DNA of 64,000 nucleotides from Bursaphelenchus xylophilus (lineage: Eukaryota > Nematoda > Chromadorea > Rhabditida > Aphelenchoididae): assembly GCA_904066235.2 (NCBI GenBank), contig CAJFCV020000006.1, positions 8,060,001-8,124,000 of the forward strand. The letters run 5' to 3'. The notes under the pieces were generated by a model. It searched no databases, was not told the origin of the DNA, and saw only the letters and a program-made list of their open reading frames with translations. Numbering within the stretch: position 1 is the stretch's first letter; the number at the start of each line of letters is the position of its first letter. The translations under genes and the position numbers were made by a program. This document shows, piece by piece, positions 53,105 to 63,533 of this stretch.

Positions 53105-54276
53105 CCTCAAAGTCCGTGATCTTCTCCATGCGGTGGGAAAGAAGTGCGGAGTGGACCCAGAAGTCATCGACAACATGGACCTGGAGAACATCGTGGAGAG
53201 AGCTGTGGCCATCCAAGAAGGGAAAGAACCCCCTCCAGATCTGAATGATGAAGGAGATCCGCCTTCCGATCCCCTCAAAGATATAAATGATAACGAGGCA
53301 AGTCCAGACATCGAGGCTCAGCCCTTGATGGAACAGGTTAGTACTCCCGACCTGGTCATTCTCGAACCAGTCTGCGAGATCATCGACAATTCGCTGGACC
53401 GAACTCCATCCATCGAATTGACAGACCCCGAGGTTAGTAATAGTGCTAGTAACAGTGTAACATTACTAACACTGTTTTTGATGTAGTGACAAGTGAATCC
53501 CCGATAACGAACCCCTATCCCGATTGTGAACATATATCAAAGTCGTGTTACCAATGAGTAACTTTAAAATTTACTTTCAGCCTCCATTTTTCGACATCTG
53601 TAATTTCATCGCGATTGATGTGGAACTCCCAGAAGACAGTTCCGGCGAAAAGACCGTCGATTGGCTGGAGCCAGTCCAAGTGACCCGCCCAATCACCGAG
53701 ACAGTGGCTGTTGCAGAAGACATCGCCATGCCCGATGAAGTGGAACAACCCCCGCCAATTGTAGTCCTTTCCGATGACGAAACAATCATCACAAAACCAG
53801 ATGAACCAAAGAAATTTGAAGAGAAGAAACAAAAATATGGAAGAGATGCCAAGAAGTTACATGAAACATACCAAGAAGAATGGGACCGACTAGAAAGATT
53901 GGGACAGAAACGGCTGGGATCTCGGAGGCGGTCTGTTTTGGCCGACGATCCCCCATCTGCCGGGTCTTCTAGACGATCTAGTCCGGTGAGAAGTTCCACC
54001 CCAAGTATCCGAAGCAGTGCCAGGAACAGTCCAGTCAGATCTGGCCCCAGTCCAAGCCCATCAACTCCAAAGGTCCGAACCCAGCCATCTCTTGCTACAG
54101 CAGCCAAAGTAGCGATGTTGGCAGCTAGGTTCAACAAAGGAAATGGAGATAACAAACTAAAATCAGGACCGGGTCCAGCCCGAGGGGCAGTCCAAGCAGC
54201 GAAAGAGGCGTTGGAGAGAAGATCTAGTCACACTCCAGCTGTATCCCCATTGCCTGTAAAGAAGAGGTTTAAATAA
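53105..54276 (+). CDS. Acidic then Ser/Arg-rich protein of unknown function (5' end not found)
   Basis: Two exons are supported: 53105-53432 and 53581-54276 (intron 148 nt, GTTAGT donor, TTTCAG acceptor, phase 0). The first exon opens in frame from its acceptor without an ATG (begins LKVRDLLHAVGKKCG), so at least one upstream exon is missing. Alternatively, spliced-leader addition at 53104 could make the first in-frame ATG at 53175 the start. The readable part is about 340 residues: a short conserved-looking helical N-terminus, a long Asp/Glu/Pro-rich middle, a charged coiled-coil-like stretch (KKFEEKKQKYGRDAKKLHE), a Ser/Arg/Pro-rich low-complexity region with repeated RSS and SPVRS motifs, and a basic end (VKKRFK). 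It is probably nuclear by composition. AATAAA follows at 54288-54293. I do not recognise the family. Confidence 0.72.
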
Positions 54277-54287
54277 GATTAGACTCG

Positions 54288-54293
54288 AATAAA
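54288..54293 (+). terminator. Poly(A) signal
   Basis: AATAAA lies 11 nt after the stop codon of the Ser/Arg-rich protein gene. A second copy (AATAAA) follows near 54328. The convergent aldo-keto reductase stop is at 54383, so the two 3' UTRs must be short or overlapping. Confidence 0.6.
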
Positions 54294-54382
54294 CTTATCG
54301 ATAATATTATTACCACAATCACTTTTAATAAAGAACTTCACAAAGTTGAGACATGAAAAGATGAAAACATAAAGATAATATG

Positions 54383-55570
54383 TTACTGAGGTCTTTCTGA
54401 TTTCCATGGATCTTCTGGATGGCCGATCATGAAGTCCTGGAGGAAGAATCTACTTCCCTGGGGCTGAGAGTTGAGGGTTTTGATTTCATCAGCAGTCAAT
54501 TCGAAGTCGAAGATCTGAGCATTCTCCTGGATTCTTTTGGGGGTAACACTCTTCGGTATAATGGCAATATTGTTCTGGAGAAGATGACGGAGCAAGATTT
54601 GAGCCGGGCTCTTCTTGTACTTCTCGGCCAGCTTCAGAACTTCTGCGTTTTCCAGTGGTTCTTCGGCAACTGGCCATTGTTGAGTTCTGTAACATAAAAA
54701 GATTACAAAAGAACCAGATTAGCAACAAAATGTACTTGTAATATAAAAACTTACCGTCCATTAGGGAGAACAAACTTTGATCGGCCGGGAGATCCCATTG
54801 GAGCATAAGCAGTTACAGAGATGTTGTGCTTCTTACAGAACTCAACGTGCTTCTTCTGTTGGAAATAAAGATGAAGTTCGACTTGCGAGTTGTGGACGGG
54901 GACATCACTAGACTTAAGGATCCTCTCGATCTGTTCTTCGCTGAAGTTGGAAACTCCAACAGCCTTGGCCAATCCCTGCTTGTAGACTCCGGCGATTCCC
55001 TTCCAGGTATCCTCAACCTTGACCGAATGATCTTGTTCGGTCATTTCATGCTAAAAAAATTACATAAACTTGTGTAAAAACATCATTAAGTAACAAAAAC
55101 AACCTACGTTAAAAGCGGCAGGCTGATGAATGAGGTAAAGGTCAACGTAATCGGTTTTCAGCTTCTTCAACGAGTCTTTCAAAGCTCCCTCAATATCCTC
55201 TGGACGATTGTGAGAGCACCACACCTGAAAAAAAAATAAAACCTCATTATTAGACTTACCTTCGTAGTGATAAAAACATCTTCTCTCTTCAGCTTTCCGG
55301 ATTGGAAGTATTTCTGAAGAGAGTCTCCAATCTCCTCTTCGTTTTGGTAGATGGCAGCCGTATCGATGAGTCTGTAACCGGCATCAAGAGCCACAGTCAC
55401 TGCATCACCAACTTCTCCGGCTTTCGACTAAAAAGTATTTAAACTATCTGTGAGGAAGCTAACACGATAAAGCCAGTCTCCAACAGCAAAAAACTCACCT
55501 GCCATGATCCCAATCCAAAGATGGGCATCTTGACTCCATTGCTGAGCGTAACAAAAGTGCTGGAAGCCAT
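54383..55570 (-). CDS. Aldo-keto reductase, 318 aa
   Basis: Five exons join in phase: 55570-55499, 55427-55260, 55224-55108, 55050-54755 and 54686-54383 (957 nt). The protein has the full length and order of an NADPH-dependent aldo-keto reductase of the AKR1-like group, a single TIM barrel that reduces carbonyls to alcohols in the cytosol. The catalytic tetrad is complete: Asp46, Tyr51, Lys80 and His113, with the same spacing as the family (50/55/84/117). Other signatures are GLGSW near the N-terminus, [25 protein letters not shown] and the cofactor-binding [11 protein letters not shown]. The substrate cannot be read from sequence; the active-site loop after His is HQPAAF rather than the common HWP. 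A TTTTTAG acceptor 8 nt before the ATG suggests trans-splicing. Nothing looks broken. Confidence 0.95.
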
Positions 55571-55578
55571 TTTTCAAC

Positions 55579-55584
55579 CTAAAA
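55579..55584 (-). promoter_or_regulatory. Probable spliced-leader acceptor of the aldo-keto reductase gene
   Basis: The minus strand reads TTTTAG followed by an 8-nt leader GTTGAAAA and the ATG. No upstream donor or exon is apparent, so the site is more likely used for trans-splicing than for a cis intron. Confidence 0.5.
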
Positions 55585-55837
55585 ACCGACGTAATGAATG
55601 TCCGGAACAAAAGGAATGATCAAATTTATGATAATAAGTTCACGACAAAGACCGTTTATCAATCAGAATTAAGCCCGGCCTCTCTTTCTTGTTCTATCAT
55701 CCGCTTCCTCACTTTTTAGATACCAATCTCAATGTTGTAGGCAACTCGAATAAAACAGGCGGAGTTACTTTTAGAAACTTCCAGGCATCTGGCGAATTCT
55801 GAAACTAGGAAACACAAACAATCCACTGATATTATCT

Positions 55838-56092
55838 ATGTTCCGTCTGATAAGACTGATGGAACTTGCACATCATCCTCAATGTCCAAAAAAAGAACAT
55901 AAACTAAAGGTTTTTGATGAGAATCAGACTCGTAAAGACTACACACCCACCGTAAAAGGAGTCAAAGATCTCCGTCGAACGCGGCCTATCAACTTCTGTG
56001 AATCACTTCATGTCAAAAAGTGGAAGGTCAGTATGTATAACGCTCAGAATGATAGCACAAAATTCAGTTTGTTTCAAGCACCCTCCTTCTAG
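55838..56092 (+). CDS. Possible small gene, 84 aa, unrecognised
   Basis: An ATG-initiated frame rich in Lys, Arg and His with two Cys. Codons 1-63 end immediately before a GTCAGT donor-like site, so it could be a first exon instead of a complete ORF. It lies between the aldo-keto reductase start (divergent) and the HIRA-like start, on the HIRA strand. No domain is visible and no acceptor partner was found. It may be a chance frame. Confidence 0.2.
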   Translation: MFRLIRLMELAHHPQCPKKEHKLKVFDENQTRKDYTPTVKGVKDLRRTRPINFCESLHVKKWKVSMYNAQNDSTKFSLFQAPSF

Positions 56093-56599
56093 TTTGGAGT
56101 TCTGTAGAAACGTTTGTATAAGGACTCGTTACTGCCATTCCCAATTTAATGTAAAACATCTGTTTACATTCTGAAGTCAATAACAACACCATTCCCAACC
56201 CGCGGCAACCCGTTCTATTGTGTTGTATCTTCCCAAAATTTCACAAAGCCCCACAAGGCCCCACACGATGCAGGATAAAACCTTGCAAACGAGTTCAGAC
56301 GTTTTCGGTGAATGATAAAAACAATATCACATACCATTACACGAATATGAGCCATTCTTTAGCTATTCGTCGCTGTGAATACGAATAATAAGTCAGTCCA
56401 ACAACAACAGACTGGTCAACCCAAACTAATTTGGCCAGAATTGGGGGCCGATCTTTTGTGGACAAAATGCCACAGATTCTACTTGTTTTGCATTTCGTCC
56501 CAAAAGTTATTGGAAAATAAATATTTTTTCTGGCGCCAAGGAGAACATCTTTTTTATAGAACGTTGGGTACCTGTCACTTCACTGTTCAAGGCTGGGCA

Positions 56600-58306
56600 A
56601 TGTATATATTTAACTGCGGATCTATAGATCACCCAGGTACTTTACTTCTTCTTTATTTTTAATTGATTTAGCTGGGCAAGTGTATTCCGTTGATTTGCAT
56701 CCAAGTGGACGATTGTTGGCGACTGCAGGCTTTAACGAAAAGGGGAAGGGATGTTTGATAGTTTGGGATTTGAGTTCCTTGATTGGAAACTCCAGCTATT
56801 TGGCAAAAGGTAATGAAACGGTGTTTGTTATTATTATCGTTATTTTTAGGGATAAAATCCGAGAAAACAGCAGAGAAGGCAACGTCTAAACGACTGAAAC
56901 TCGATGAAAAGAGTCATTTAAGTAGGTTACTCCAAGTACAATGGATTCTGATTTTAGAAAGACAAAATTGTGTCCGCTGGAGTCGGATAGACGATGGGCG
57001 ATACCTTGTCCTAACTGGAGATAATCCAATTGTTCATCTTTATGAACCATTGTACGATATGGAGAACAATTCATTCGAACTTCGAGATGCTTGTCAATTG
57101 GTTGGGCATAAGATGGAAGTTATGCACGCGGAATTCAATCGCGATGGAAAACTTTTGGCAACTTGTTCATTAGACACATCAATTATTGTCTGGAATATGA
57201 GAGACCTCTCCAAACCCATGAGGATACTAACGGCAGAAGATGGCGGGCATACGGATATGGTCAGGGGGTTAGTTTGGGATCCATTGGAGAGGTTTTTGAT
57301 CACTCAATCGTCTGATCAGACCATTAAAGTCTGGAGGGTTGGAAATTGGGAATGTGAGCAGACAATAAAAGGATTTGCTAACGTAAGTGTAATAGGTTAA
57401 ATTATAATAAACGCTTTCAGCCTTCTAAATTCTATTCGCGATTAGATTGGACAGCGGACGGATCGATGTTAGTGGCACCTTGTAGTAGTAACACTGGATT
57501 CAACACTGCCAAGATCGTTTTGAGGAAGCAGTGGATGCCTGAACTGGATTTAGTCGGATTTGAAGGGACGACTTCTTGTGTGGTAAGTCCGTTCTTCTTT
57601 GTTTTATAGACAAGATGGTTTCTAATATCGATGATTTTGAAAAAGATTAGTTTTAGCGTGGATCTGCTCGTTGCTCGTATATAGACATGGATGGGAAGAC
57701 AGTAGTTGGTTCGTTGGTTGCAGTTGGATCTTCCGATCGATCAGTTAGCGTCTGGATGTTGCCCATATATCAACGTCCTATTTGTGTGATCCAGGAGATT
57801 CTCCCAGAAGAAATCTTGGACCTTTCTTGGAATGACGAAAAACTTATTGTTTGCGGAATCAACGGTTCAATAAGATGCTTGGTATTTGAAGAGTCAGAAA
57901 CTGGCAGGTTCCTCAGTGATAGAGAAATGGTAAGCATTGGGCGTTATTTGTAACATAGTTATTTTAGGCATTACAATACAGCAAGACGTTTTCCTATATC
58001 CCCTCGATCTACAGATCGTCTCATGAAGATGCAGAGAATTATAATATCACATTACCATCTGATGTGAAAGATATTTGGGAGCAATTTGAGGATGTAACAG
58101 GTAAATTTTTCCGAGTTTCTTTTGAAAAAAAGGATGAATTTTATCTAAAGTAAGGTATATTAGACGAAATGGTTGAAAGGTCAAAGGAGTGTACCCTGCA
58201 TCTACTCCCCCACAATCTCACACGTTCCTGTCAACAATGTTTGGCCACAATCAAAACAAAGAGAGAGCGATTCCCATCTCCGGAAGTCGAAGTTATTGGA
58301 AATTAG
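56600..58306 (+). CDS. hira-1: HIRA-like histone chaperone, WD40 propeller only, 460 aa
   Basis: Eight exons join in phase: 56600-56636, 56672-56809, 56850-56921, 56958-57382, 57421-57582, 57657-57929, 57968-58100 and 58164-58306 (1383 nt). HIRA deposits histone H3.3 independently of replication, working with UBN, CABIN1 and ASF1. The N-terminus aligns without gaps to the family start: the first SVDLHPSG is at the position of SVDIHPDG, which fixes the ATG. Further family blocks are NCVRWS, LATCSLDTSIIVWN, GLVWDPLERFLITQSSDQTIKVWR, LVGFEG, VGSSDRSVSVW and ILDLSWN, together covering a seven-blade propeller (about residues 15-365). After it only ~90 residues remain. They lack a recognisable B-domain (ASF1-binding) motif and the C-terminal HIRA domain that brings full proteins to ~900-1000 aa. 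The stop is followed by another gene after 107 bp. It is a shortened orthologue or a divergent paralogue. Confidence 0.88.
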
Positions 58307-58413
58307 GCCGGAATTTGATTTGTAATCTCACTCATCTTCGAATCCGGTGACCTCATTTTTGTTCGTTTCTCCATTTTCACCTCATTCTTTGGCTTTCTAT
58401 CGAGGATTGGTCG

Positions 58414-58866
58414 ATGTTTGGCGGAAACTACGAAGCCGTGGGTAATCCCCAAAATCTCGATGACTTCTATGCCCCGCCCCCACCTGCTCCTCTTCCTCCG
58501 GCAGCCCCTCCATCCTCCCAAGCTCCTTCCACGGAACCTCACGCAGAAACCTTTGCTTCAACTACTTCTAATTCCGGAGGTGTTGTTCAACGGAAGAAGT
58601 CTCAAGTTGATCTAACTTCAAAGAGTAATTCCATTGACCAGAGGAAGGAAGGGAAAGGGGGAAGCGACGAAGAAATCCTCGGAAATCGTAAGTCATTGGG
58701 CCGTGTTTATGGAATTGCTGGAACAAATAACTTGTTCGTTGTCCCATTTTTAGCCGTATTTCGGTACAAATTGGCCCTCCGAACTTGTTATGCCTTGTGG
58801 ATCTCAATTCTGGTCACCAGTCTCATCTCTTTTGCTATCGCCATTCTTCTTTTCTTTGCCTTATAA
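58414..58866 (+). CDS. Proline-rich tail-anchored small membrane protein, 128 aa
   Basis: Exons 58414-58687 and 58754-58866 join in phase; the 66-nt intron (GTAAGT...TTTTTAG) is also open in frame, so retention would give 150 aa. Residues ~18-45 are Pro/Ala-rich, the middle is Ser/Lys-rich and polar, and the C-terminus is a single long hydrophobic segment (about 106-128) after a basic stretch, the pattern of a tail-anchored protein facing the cytosol. No family is recognised. It starts 107 bp after the HIRA-like stop on the same strand, close enough for an operon, but I see no strong TTTCAG just before the ATG. AATAAA lies at 58917-58922, and the cadherin gene converges on it from the right. 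Confidence 0.65.
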   Translation: MFGGNYEAVGNPQNLDDFYAPPPPAPLPPAAPPSSQAPSTEPHAETFASTTSNSGGVVQRKKSQVDLTSKSNSIDQRKEGKGGSDEEILGNRKSLGRVYGIAGTNNLFVVPFLAVFRYKLALRTCYALWISILVTSLISFAIAILLFFAL

Positions 58867-58916
58867 TCTCAAATTCATTATTATTTGATTGTCTGATGTA
58901 TTTTTCTGTTATAACA

Positions 58917-58922
58917 AATAAA
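58917..58922 (+). terminator. Poly(A) signal of the tail-anchored protein gene
   Basis: AATAAA lies 50 nt after the stop at 58864-58866 and 65 nt before the convergent cadherin stop codon. Confidence 0.6.
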
Positions 58923-58986
58923 AATGAAAGACGATTTGATTGAAAGAGGCTAATGATAATGAATTATGATATCTTTTAGAGGTTTT

Positions 58987-61900
58987 CTAGTATCTTCTTC
59001 TGTGATCATATTGAACAGGTCCCCTGTTGATCGAGTCGATCGATTCGAAAGTAATTGTGGATTGATTATCCCCCTCCAATTCGTATAGCCTTAACTCATC
59101 ATAAGGCCCACTGTTTGGGTCTCTATCCAATTGATCAGCATAGGGATCTCCTGAAAGTGATTGAAATAGAATAATGGGCATACCGGGAGCTCTGAATTGA
59201 CGTGGTGGCACCGGTTCTGGAGGTCGCCTTAGATTATCAAGGTTATACTTGGAGTTGTCCGTCTCTCCACATTCCAAGTTATCATTCTTCAAGATTCCCG
59301 TGTCCTCGCTCTCCAACCGAAGATCCTCGACTATTATGGGGTCGGGTGTTGAGAAACAGTAACAAATAGAAAGTAGGCACAGTAATAACAGTAGAATCAA
59401 GCAAAGTATTATGAATATGAGGGCAATCAGAGTGATGGTTAAGCGTCCTTCCGCATAGCAATGTGAGAGAGTCCCATCATCTCGAATGAAGGCTGTGTTT
59501 CCCTCAGGGCACACACAAATGGGACCTTTCCAATGATCGTGACAGACTTGGCCCTCAGGGCAATATCCCGACGCTAGAGATCGACATGTCATCAGGATGT
59601 CACAACCGGGCTTCGTATCTCTTTGTTGGATACTTTGACCACTTTTGGGAGTTCGATTATCATCCTCGCCAGCCTCTCTTATCATAAAATGATCGTCATT
59701 GTAGTGAAGGAAGCGGATACATCCAGCAAAACTTTTGGAGCCATTTCCGATGGTCAGTGAACTAATTGGTTCCAAGGCTCCCCCGTTTTTGACTTTAGAC
59801 GTATGGGACTTCCCATCGATGGAGAGGGAGGTTATGTAATGTTCTCGATGGAAATGGAGGAGATAGGGAATTTTTGGAAGAAGTTGGAGGGCAGAATGGA
59901 TTGGAGAAGAATCATTTATTATCTTGGCTCCGGGAAATCCATTGGAAAGAGTGATGGAAGATATCTCCTAAAGAATAATCTAGGATGCTTATGGACCACT
60001 TACATTTTCATCATTGCCTAGACTTCCAATTGTTCCAGTTGGATAGGCATCATTTGTAATCATCAAGGTCTTTACATCCTGTTGTTGCCAATCTTTCACA
60101 TGAAATTTGGCAAAAGCCTGAGGTTTTGTAAACTGGGTCCAAGGTGAACGCTGATCGCATTTCTCTCCAAACCACCCAATTGAACACTTGCAGGCCTCTG
60201 TATTTGCATTAACCCGATAGCACTGTCCATTTATGCATTTAGTTTGATCACAATCACAGTTACTGGATGTTTCGACCTGTACTTCAGGAGATTGGAGATC
60301 ATATTGCTCCCCATTCACTTTCAAATCCATTATACACCCTTTGAAGCCCGCTTTTACTTCCAAATTTGGATAATCATCTTCATTATTCGCCCTGTAGAGC
60401 CCTCCAATTTGAAGCGGAGTATTTACATTTAGTCTTTCGTCATCGTCACTGTCCTGGTAGTCATAACAGACCTTTCGATTTCCTCTACAGTAATCCAAGA
60501 TGGCTTCAAGTCTCTTTTTGTTTTGAATTATTTGAATATTATGAATTTTGCCGTCAGTTACTTTTGAAGAAAGTTTGAGAGCAACTTCTCTATGGCCATT
60601 CAGTTGCTTTATCCTCAGCTCTCCCTTTTCAATCGCTACGTATATATAATCGCCGTATATGATTCGATTCTCCTCGTATGACGAGTCGAGAGTATACGGC
60701 CCATTGTATAAGATTACACCATCGTCTTTGCTAACATTGAATAAGATTATTACAACATAGTCATCATATATTATATAAAAAAATAAAAACTTACGTTCTA
60801 AAAGACAACGATATATTCAAATGAATGCAGGCGGGTAAAGTCTTCATCCAAACGAATCCCGTGCCATTAAAAGATCTTGTAGATCCCTGGCATCTTTCTC
60901 CCGGCAGGTCTCCTTTACAATAACACAGAGCTCCAGGATGATGGTAATTGTAACAGATCCCCCCATTGTGGCAATAACCATACGAGCAACCATCGAAAGT
61001 CGATGGAATTGGGCATTGACACACATCTTCGGAGGTGGAATTGACTCCAACAAGGACGGTGGAATTGGCGGAGATTACGATCCCTACCTAAAAGGAACAA
61101 GATTTTATGTTTTACAATGTGAAGTGACCCCACGGTCTTAGCAAAATGCATTTCAAGCAAAACTTTACTCTGTAACTCACTTCATTCGCATGATGTTTGG
61201 TCTGACAGCCATTATCGCATCGCGTAAATTTGCATAAATCTATTCCGACGGCTTGAATATTCCCATCCAAAGCCACCTCAAACTCTTTCCAATGTGCTCC
61301 AATTATCCCTTCGACCATTGACTTTGACAAATATCGACCATCAGCATTTACAGTAAACCTCAGATCGTATGTTCCTTCAAATTCCGACCTTTGAAGCGAG
61401 AAAACATCAATCTGGATGTTCTCCTTGCCAAGATTCTTGAGTTTTTCGTCCAATTTCTGAAGAAAGTTCTCCCTTGGCCCTTGCAAAAAGTATCCAGGAT
61501 TCTCATTGTATTTGTGGCTGTCTCCAGAGATTCTGATTCCCGCTTGATGATCAAATGCGACTTTGGAAATGGGATAAACTTTGACTGTAACGAAGCTTTG
61601 AGCATGGTCATTGTCTCGAGAATTGTCTGTGACATCGACCGTAAAAGTGTACAGACCGGGGAGAGTAGTGGAGAGCATGTTAATCTAAAATGAGATTATA
61701 AATAATGATGGAAGCATCTGCTATTGATATCAACTTAGAACGAACTCTTCCGGTATCTTTTTCAACAGTAAAGAATTCGTGTTCGGCCTGCATCTCGAAG
61801 GTTTTATTGTTGATGTCCCAATCATCTTCATCCTGAACATAGACAGTGCCGATATATTGATCCTTGGTGAAGTTTTCGTACAGGTATACTTCAATAGTCA

Positions 61901-62885
61901 TGTTTGCATTACTCATTGGGTTGTCATTCTAAAAATAAAAAAAAATTAGTTTACACAATGAAATTCCAATTACTGTAACTTGTTCTTACCTTGTCCCCCA
62001 CAATGACCTCGACTGTTCTAATTGCCGTTTTTCCTCCCACATCCGACACTTCGATCGGTATTTTAAACACTTTTTTCTTTTCTCTGTCAAGTGTTTTCAA
62101 TGGTTTTATTGTCATCCCACCATTCCCTCCATCCAATGTTTCATCAAAACTGATCTCCAATTGCTCAAGCTCCTTAAATTTTCCAGCCACGGTCATATTG
62201 AATGGGGGTCCATATATGTTGGTGTCCGGATCACTTCCTCTGACTTCACAGGGTAGAATTTCATCTGGATCTGTATTTTCCATAAAAATACAGGGTCCAA
62301 GGAAGGTCTGGTTTGACGGTTGGAAGATATAGAGATTGGGTGCGTTGTCATTCACGTCATTCACAGTCACGTCCACGTATAAATCATCGTTGCTTTTATC
62401 TGAAATTTTATTTTGAGCGCCTGAAATAAATATTACTTGATTCGGCCGCTTCAATCCTCAATTCGTACTTGGGAATCTCTTCTCGATCTAAAGATCCGGC
62501 AAGACTTAACGTCCCGTTCTCATCGATTGTGAATTGACGTTTGGGATCGGATCGGCGGTCTATTCGGTAACTAAAGCAAAATTATAACAAAATGTGGAAA
62601 AAATATAAGCACAGGTCAAACTGAATGAAAAGCTTACTCAACATCGTTAACAATACCCATTCGGTCATCCGCTTTTAATTGCAACACCAATTTTCCAATT
62701 TTGGCGGCCTCGCTGATATTCCTCAGAACCCTTATCATCAAATCTCGTTCTTTCCGACTAACTTGTGTAAAGGATTGACTTGACATTGATATCTTTTGGG
62801 AAGATACGTAATCAACGTAGAAAAGTAACATAACCACAACAACCTTGACCCTCAGAGAGCTTGATGTCCTCGGTTTTGCCCACAT
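58987..62885 (-). CDS. hmr-1: Classical cadherin HMR-1 (short, E-cadherin-like form), ~1148 aa
   Basis: Exons: 62885-62638, 62570-62437, 62399-61990, 61928-61746, 61684-61181, 61087-60795, 60730-60004, and 59967-58987 with a probable 33-nt intron at 59183-59151. HMR-1 is the nematode adherens-junction cadherin that binds HMP-2/beta-catenin and JAC-1/p120. A signal peptide (1-31) leads into a few cadherin repeats with Ca2+ motifs (LDREE, DVNDNAP, LDRE; about 32-430). Then come EGF, laminin-G, EGF, laminin-G and a Cys-rich module, a membrane segment (about 1009-1037) and a ~110-residue tail. The tail ends in the beta-catenin-binding block (RDPNSGPYDELRLYELEG, compare DNDPTAPPYDSLLVFDYEG of classical cadherins). 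Length and order match the C. elegans HMR-1A isoform (about 1200 aa). The exon 4 donor (AGA|GTTCGT) is weak. The ATG follows a CGTATCAG acceptor by 6 nt, fitting trans-splicing. Longer N-cadherin-like isoforms would need exons beyond the window. Confidence 0.9.
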
Positions 62886-63533
62886 ACTTTGCTGATACGA
62901 TAAGAACTCAATCCTGCTCAGAGAAGAAACACGCCTTAACTCCTCCACATAACGGTTACCAAAATAGGAAGCGAAGGAAGAATGGTCATTTCTTGGAACA
63001 AAAAGGCCCTTGGCTATTTCTGAGGATCACTCATTGCCTCGCGGTGCTTGATTCACCGCTTCTGCCACTCATATTTCTTTCCTCTCGCCTTCAATTTCAT
63101 ACAAGTTCCGTCCGTTGCCTACTCAACCTTATATAACGGTGTATAGTCGGGTGAATTCGAATAATTATGTTGTAATGACACAGAGACTATTACATCGAAC
63201 GACGGAGCTAAGGATATTTTAAAGGACATAACCAGAAAGACGGTCAATGCGAGTTATGACAACTAATTGCGAGTTATGACAACAATCCTTTTGGGGCAAC
63301 TCTCGGAAACTTCAAAAGTTTTCACCTGGTGGGTATAATTATGTTAAAATCAGAAACTTTTTGATCGAAGGAGCGGCCAAAAAGACCTTGTCGTTAAAGC
63401 CCGGTCATAAATTTATGATCAAGAATTTTAGAAGAATTTTACATTTTATGGAAACTAATTGTATAATCAAGAGACAGCCCTTAGCACACTAAATCATTAT
63501 TCTAATAAAATACGTAATAATCTGGAGGATCAA
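62886..63533. other. Intergenic between hmr-1 and the right-edge gene
   Basis: This region is the upstream side of hmr-1 and the downstream flank of the minus-strand gene ending at 63534. A direct repeat GCGAGTTATGACAACTAAT/GCGAGTTATGACAACAATC lies near 63250-63288. No exon of the longer hmr-1 form was recognised. Confidence 0.5.
63250..63286. repeat. Short tandem direct repeat
   Basis: GCGAGTTATGACAAC appears twice, about 19 nt apart, separated by a short AT spacer, upstream of hmr-1. It may be a small duplication; no function is evident. Confidence 0.7.

Noticed and set aside
925..61980. Frequent TACAGTA/TACTGTA words
   Set aside because: Roughly 18-20 copies against an expectation near 12; not enriched enough to report.
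62421..62436. A 16-nt intron with GTAATA...TTTCAG ends in hmr-1
   Set aside because: A second in-phase acceptor 21 nt further on (exon starting at 62399) gives a normal 37-nt intron, so the longer intron was chosen.
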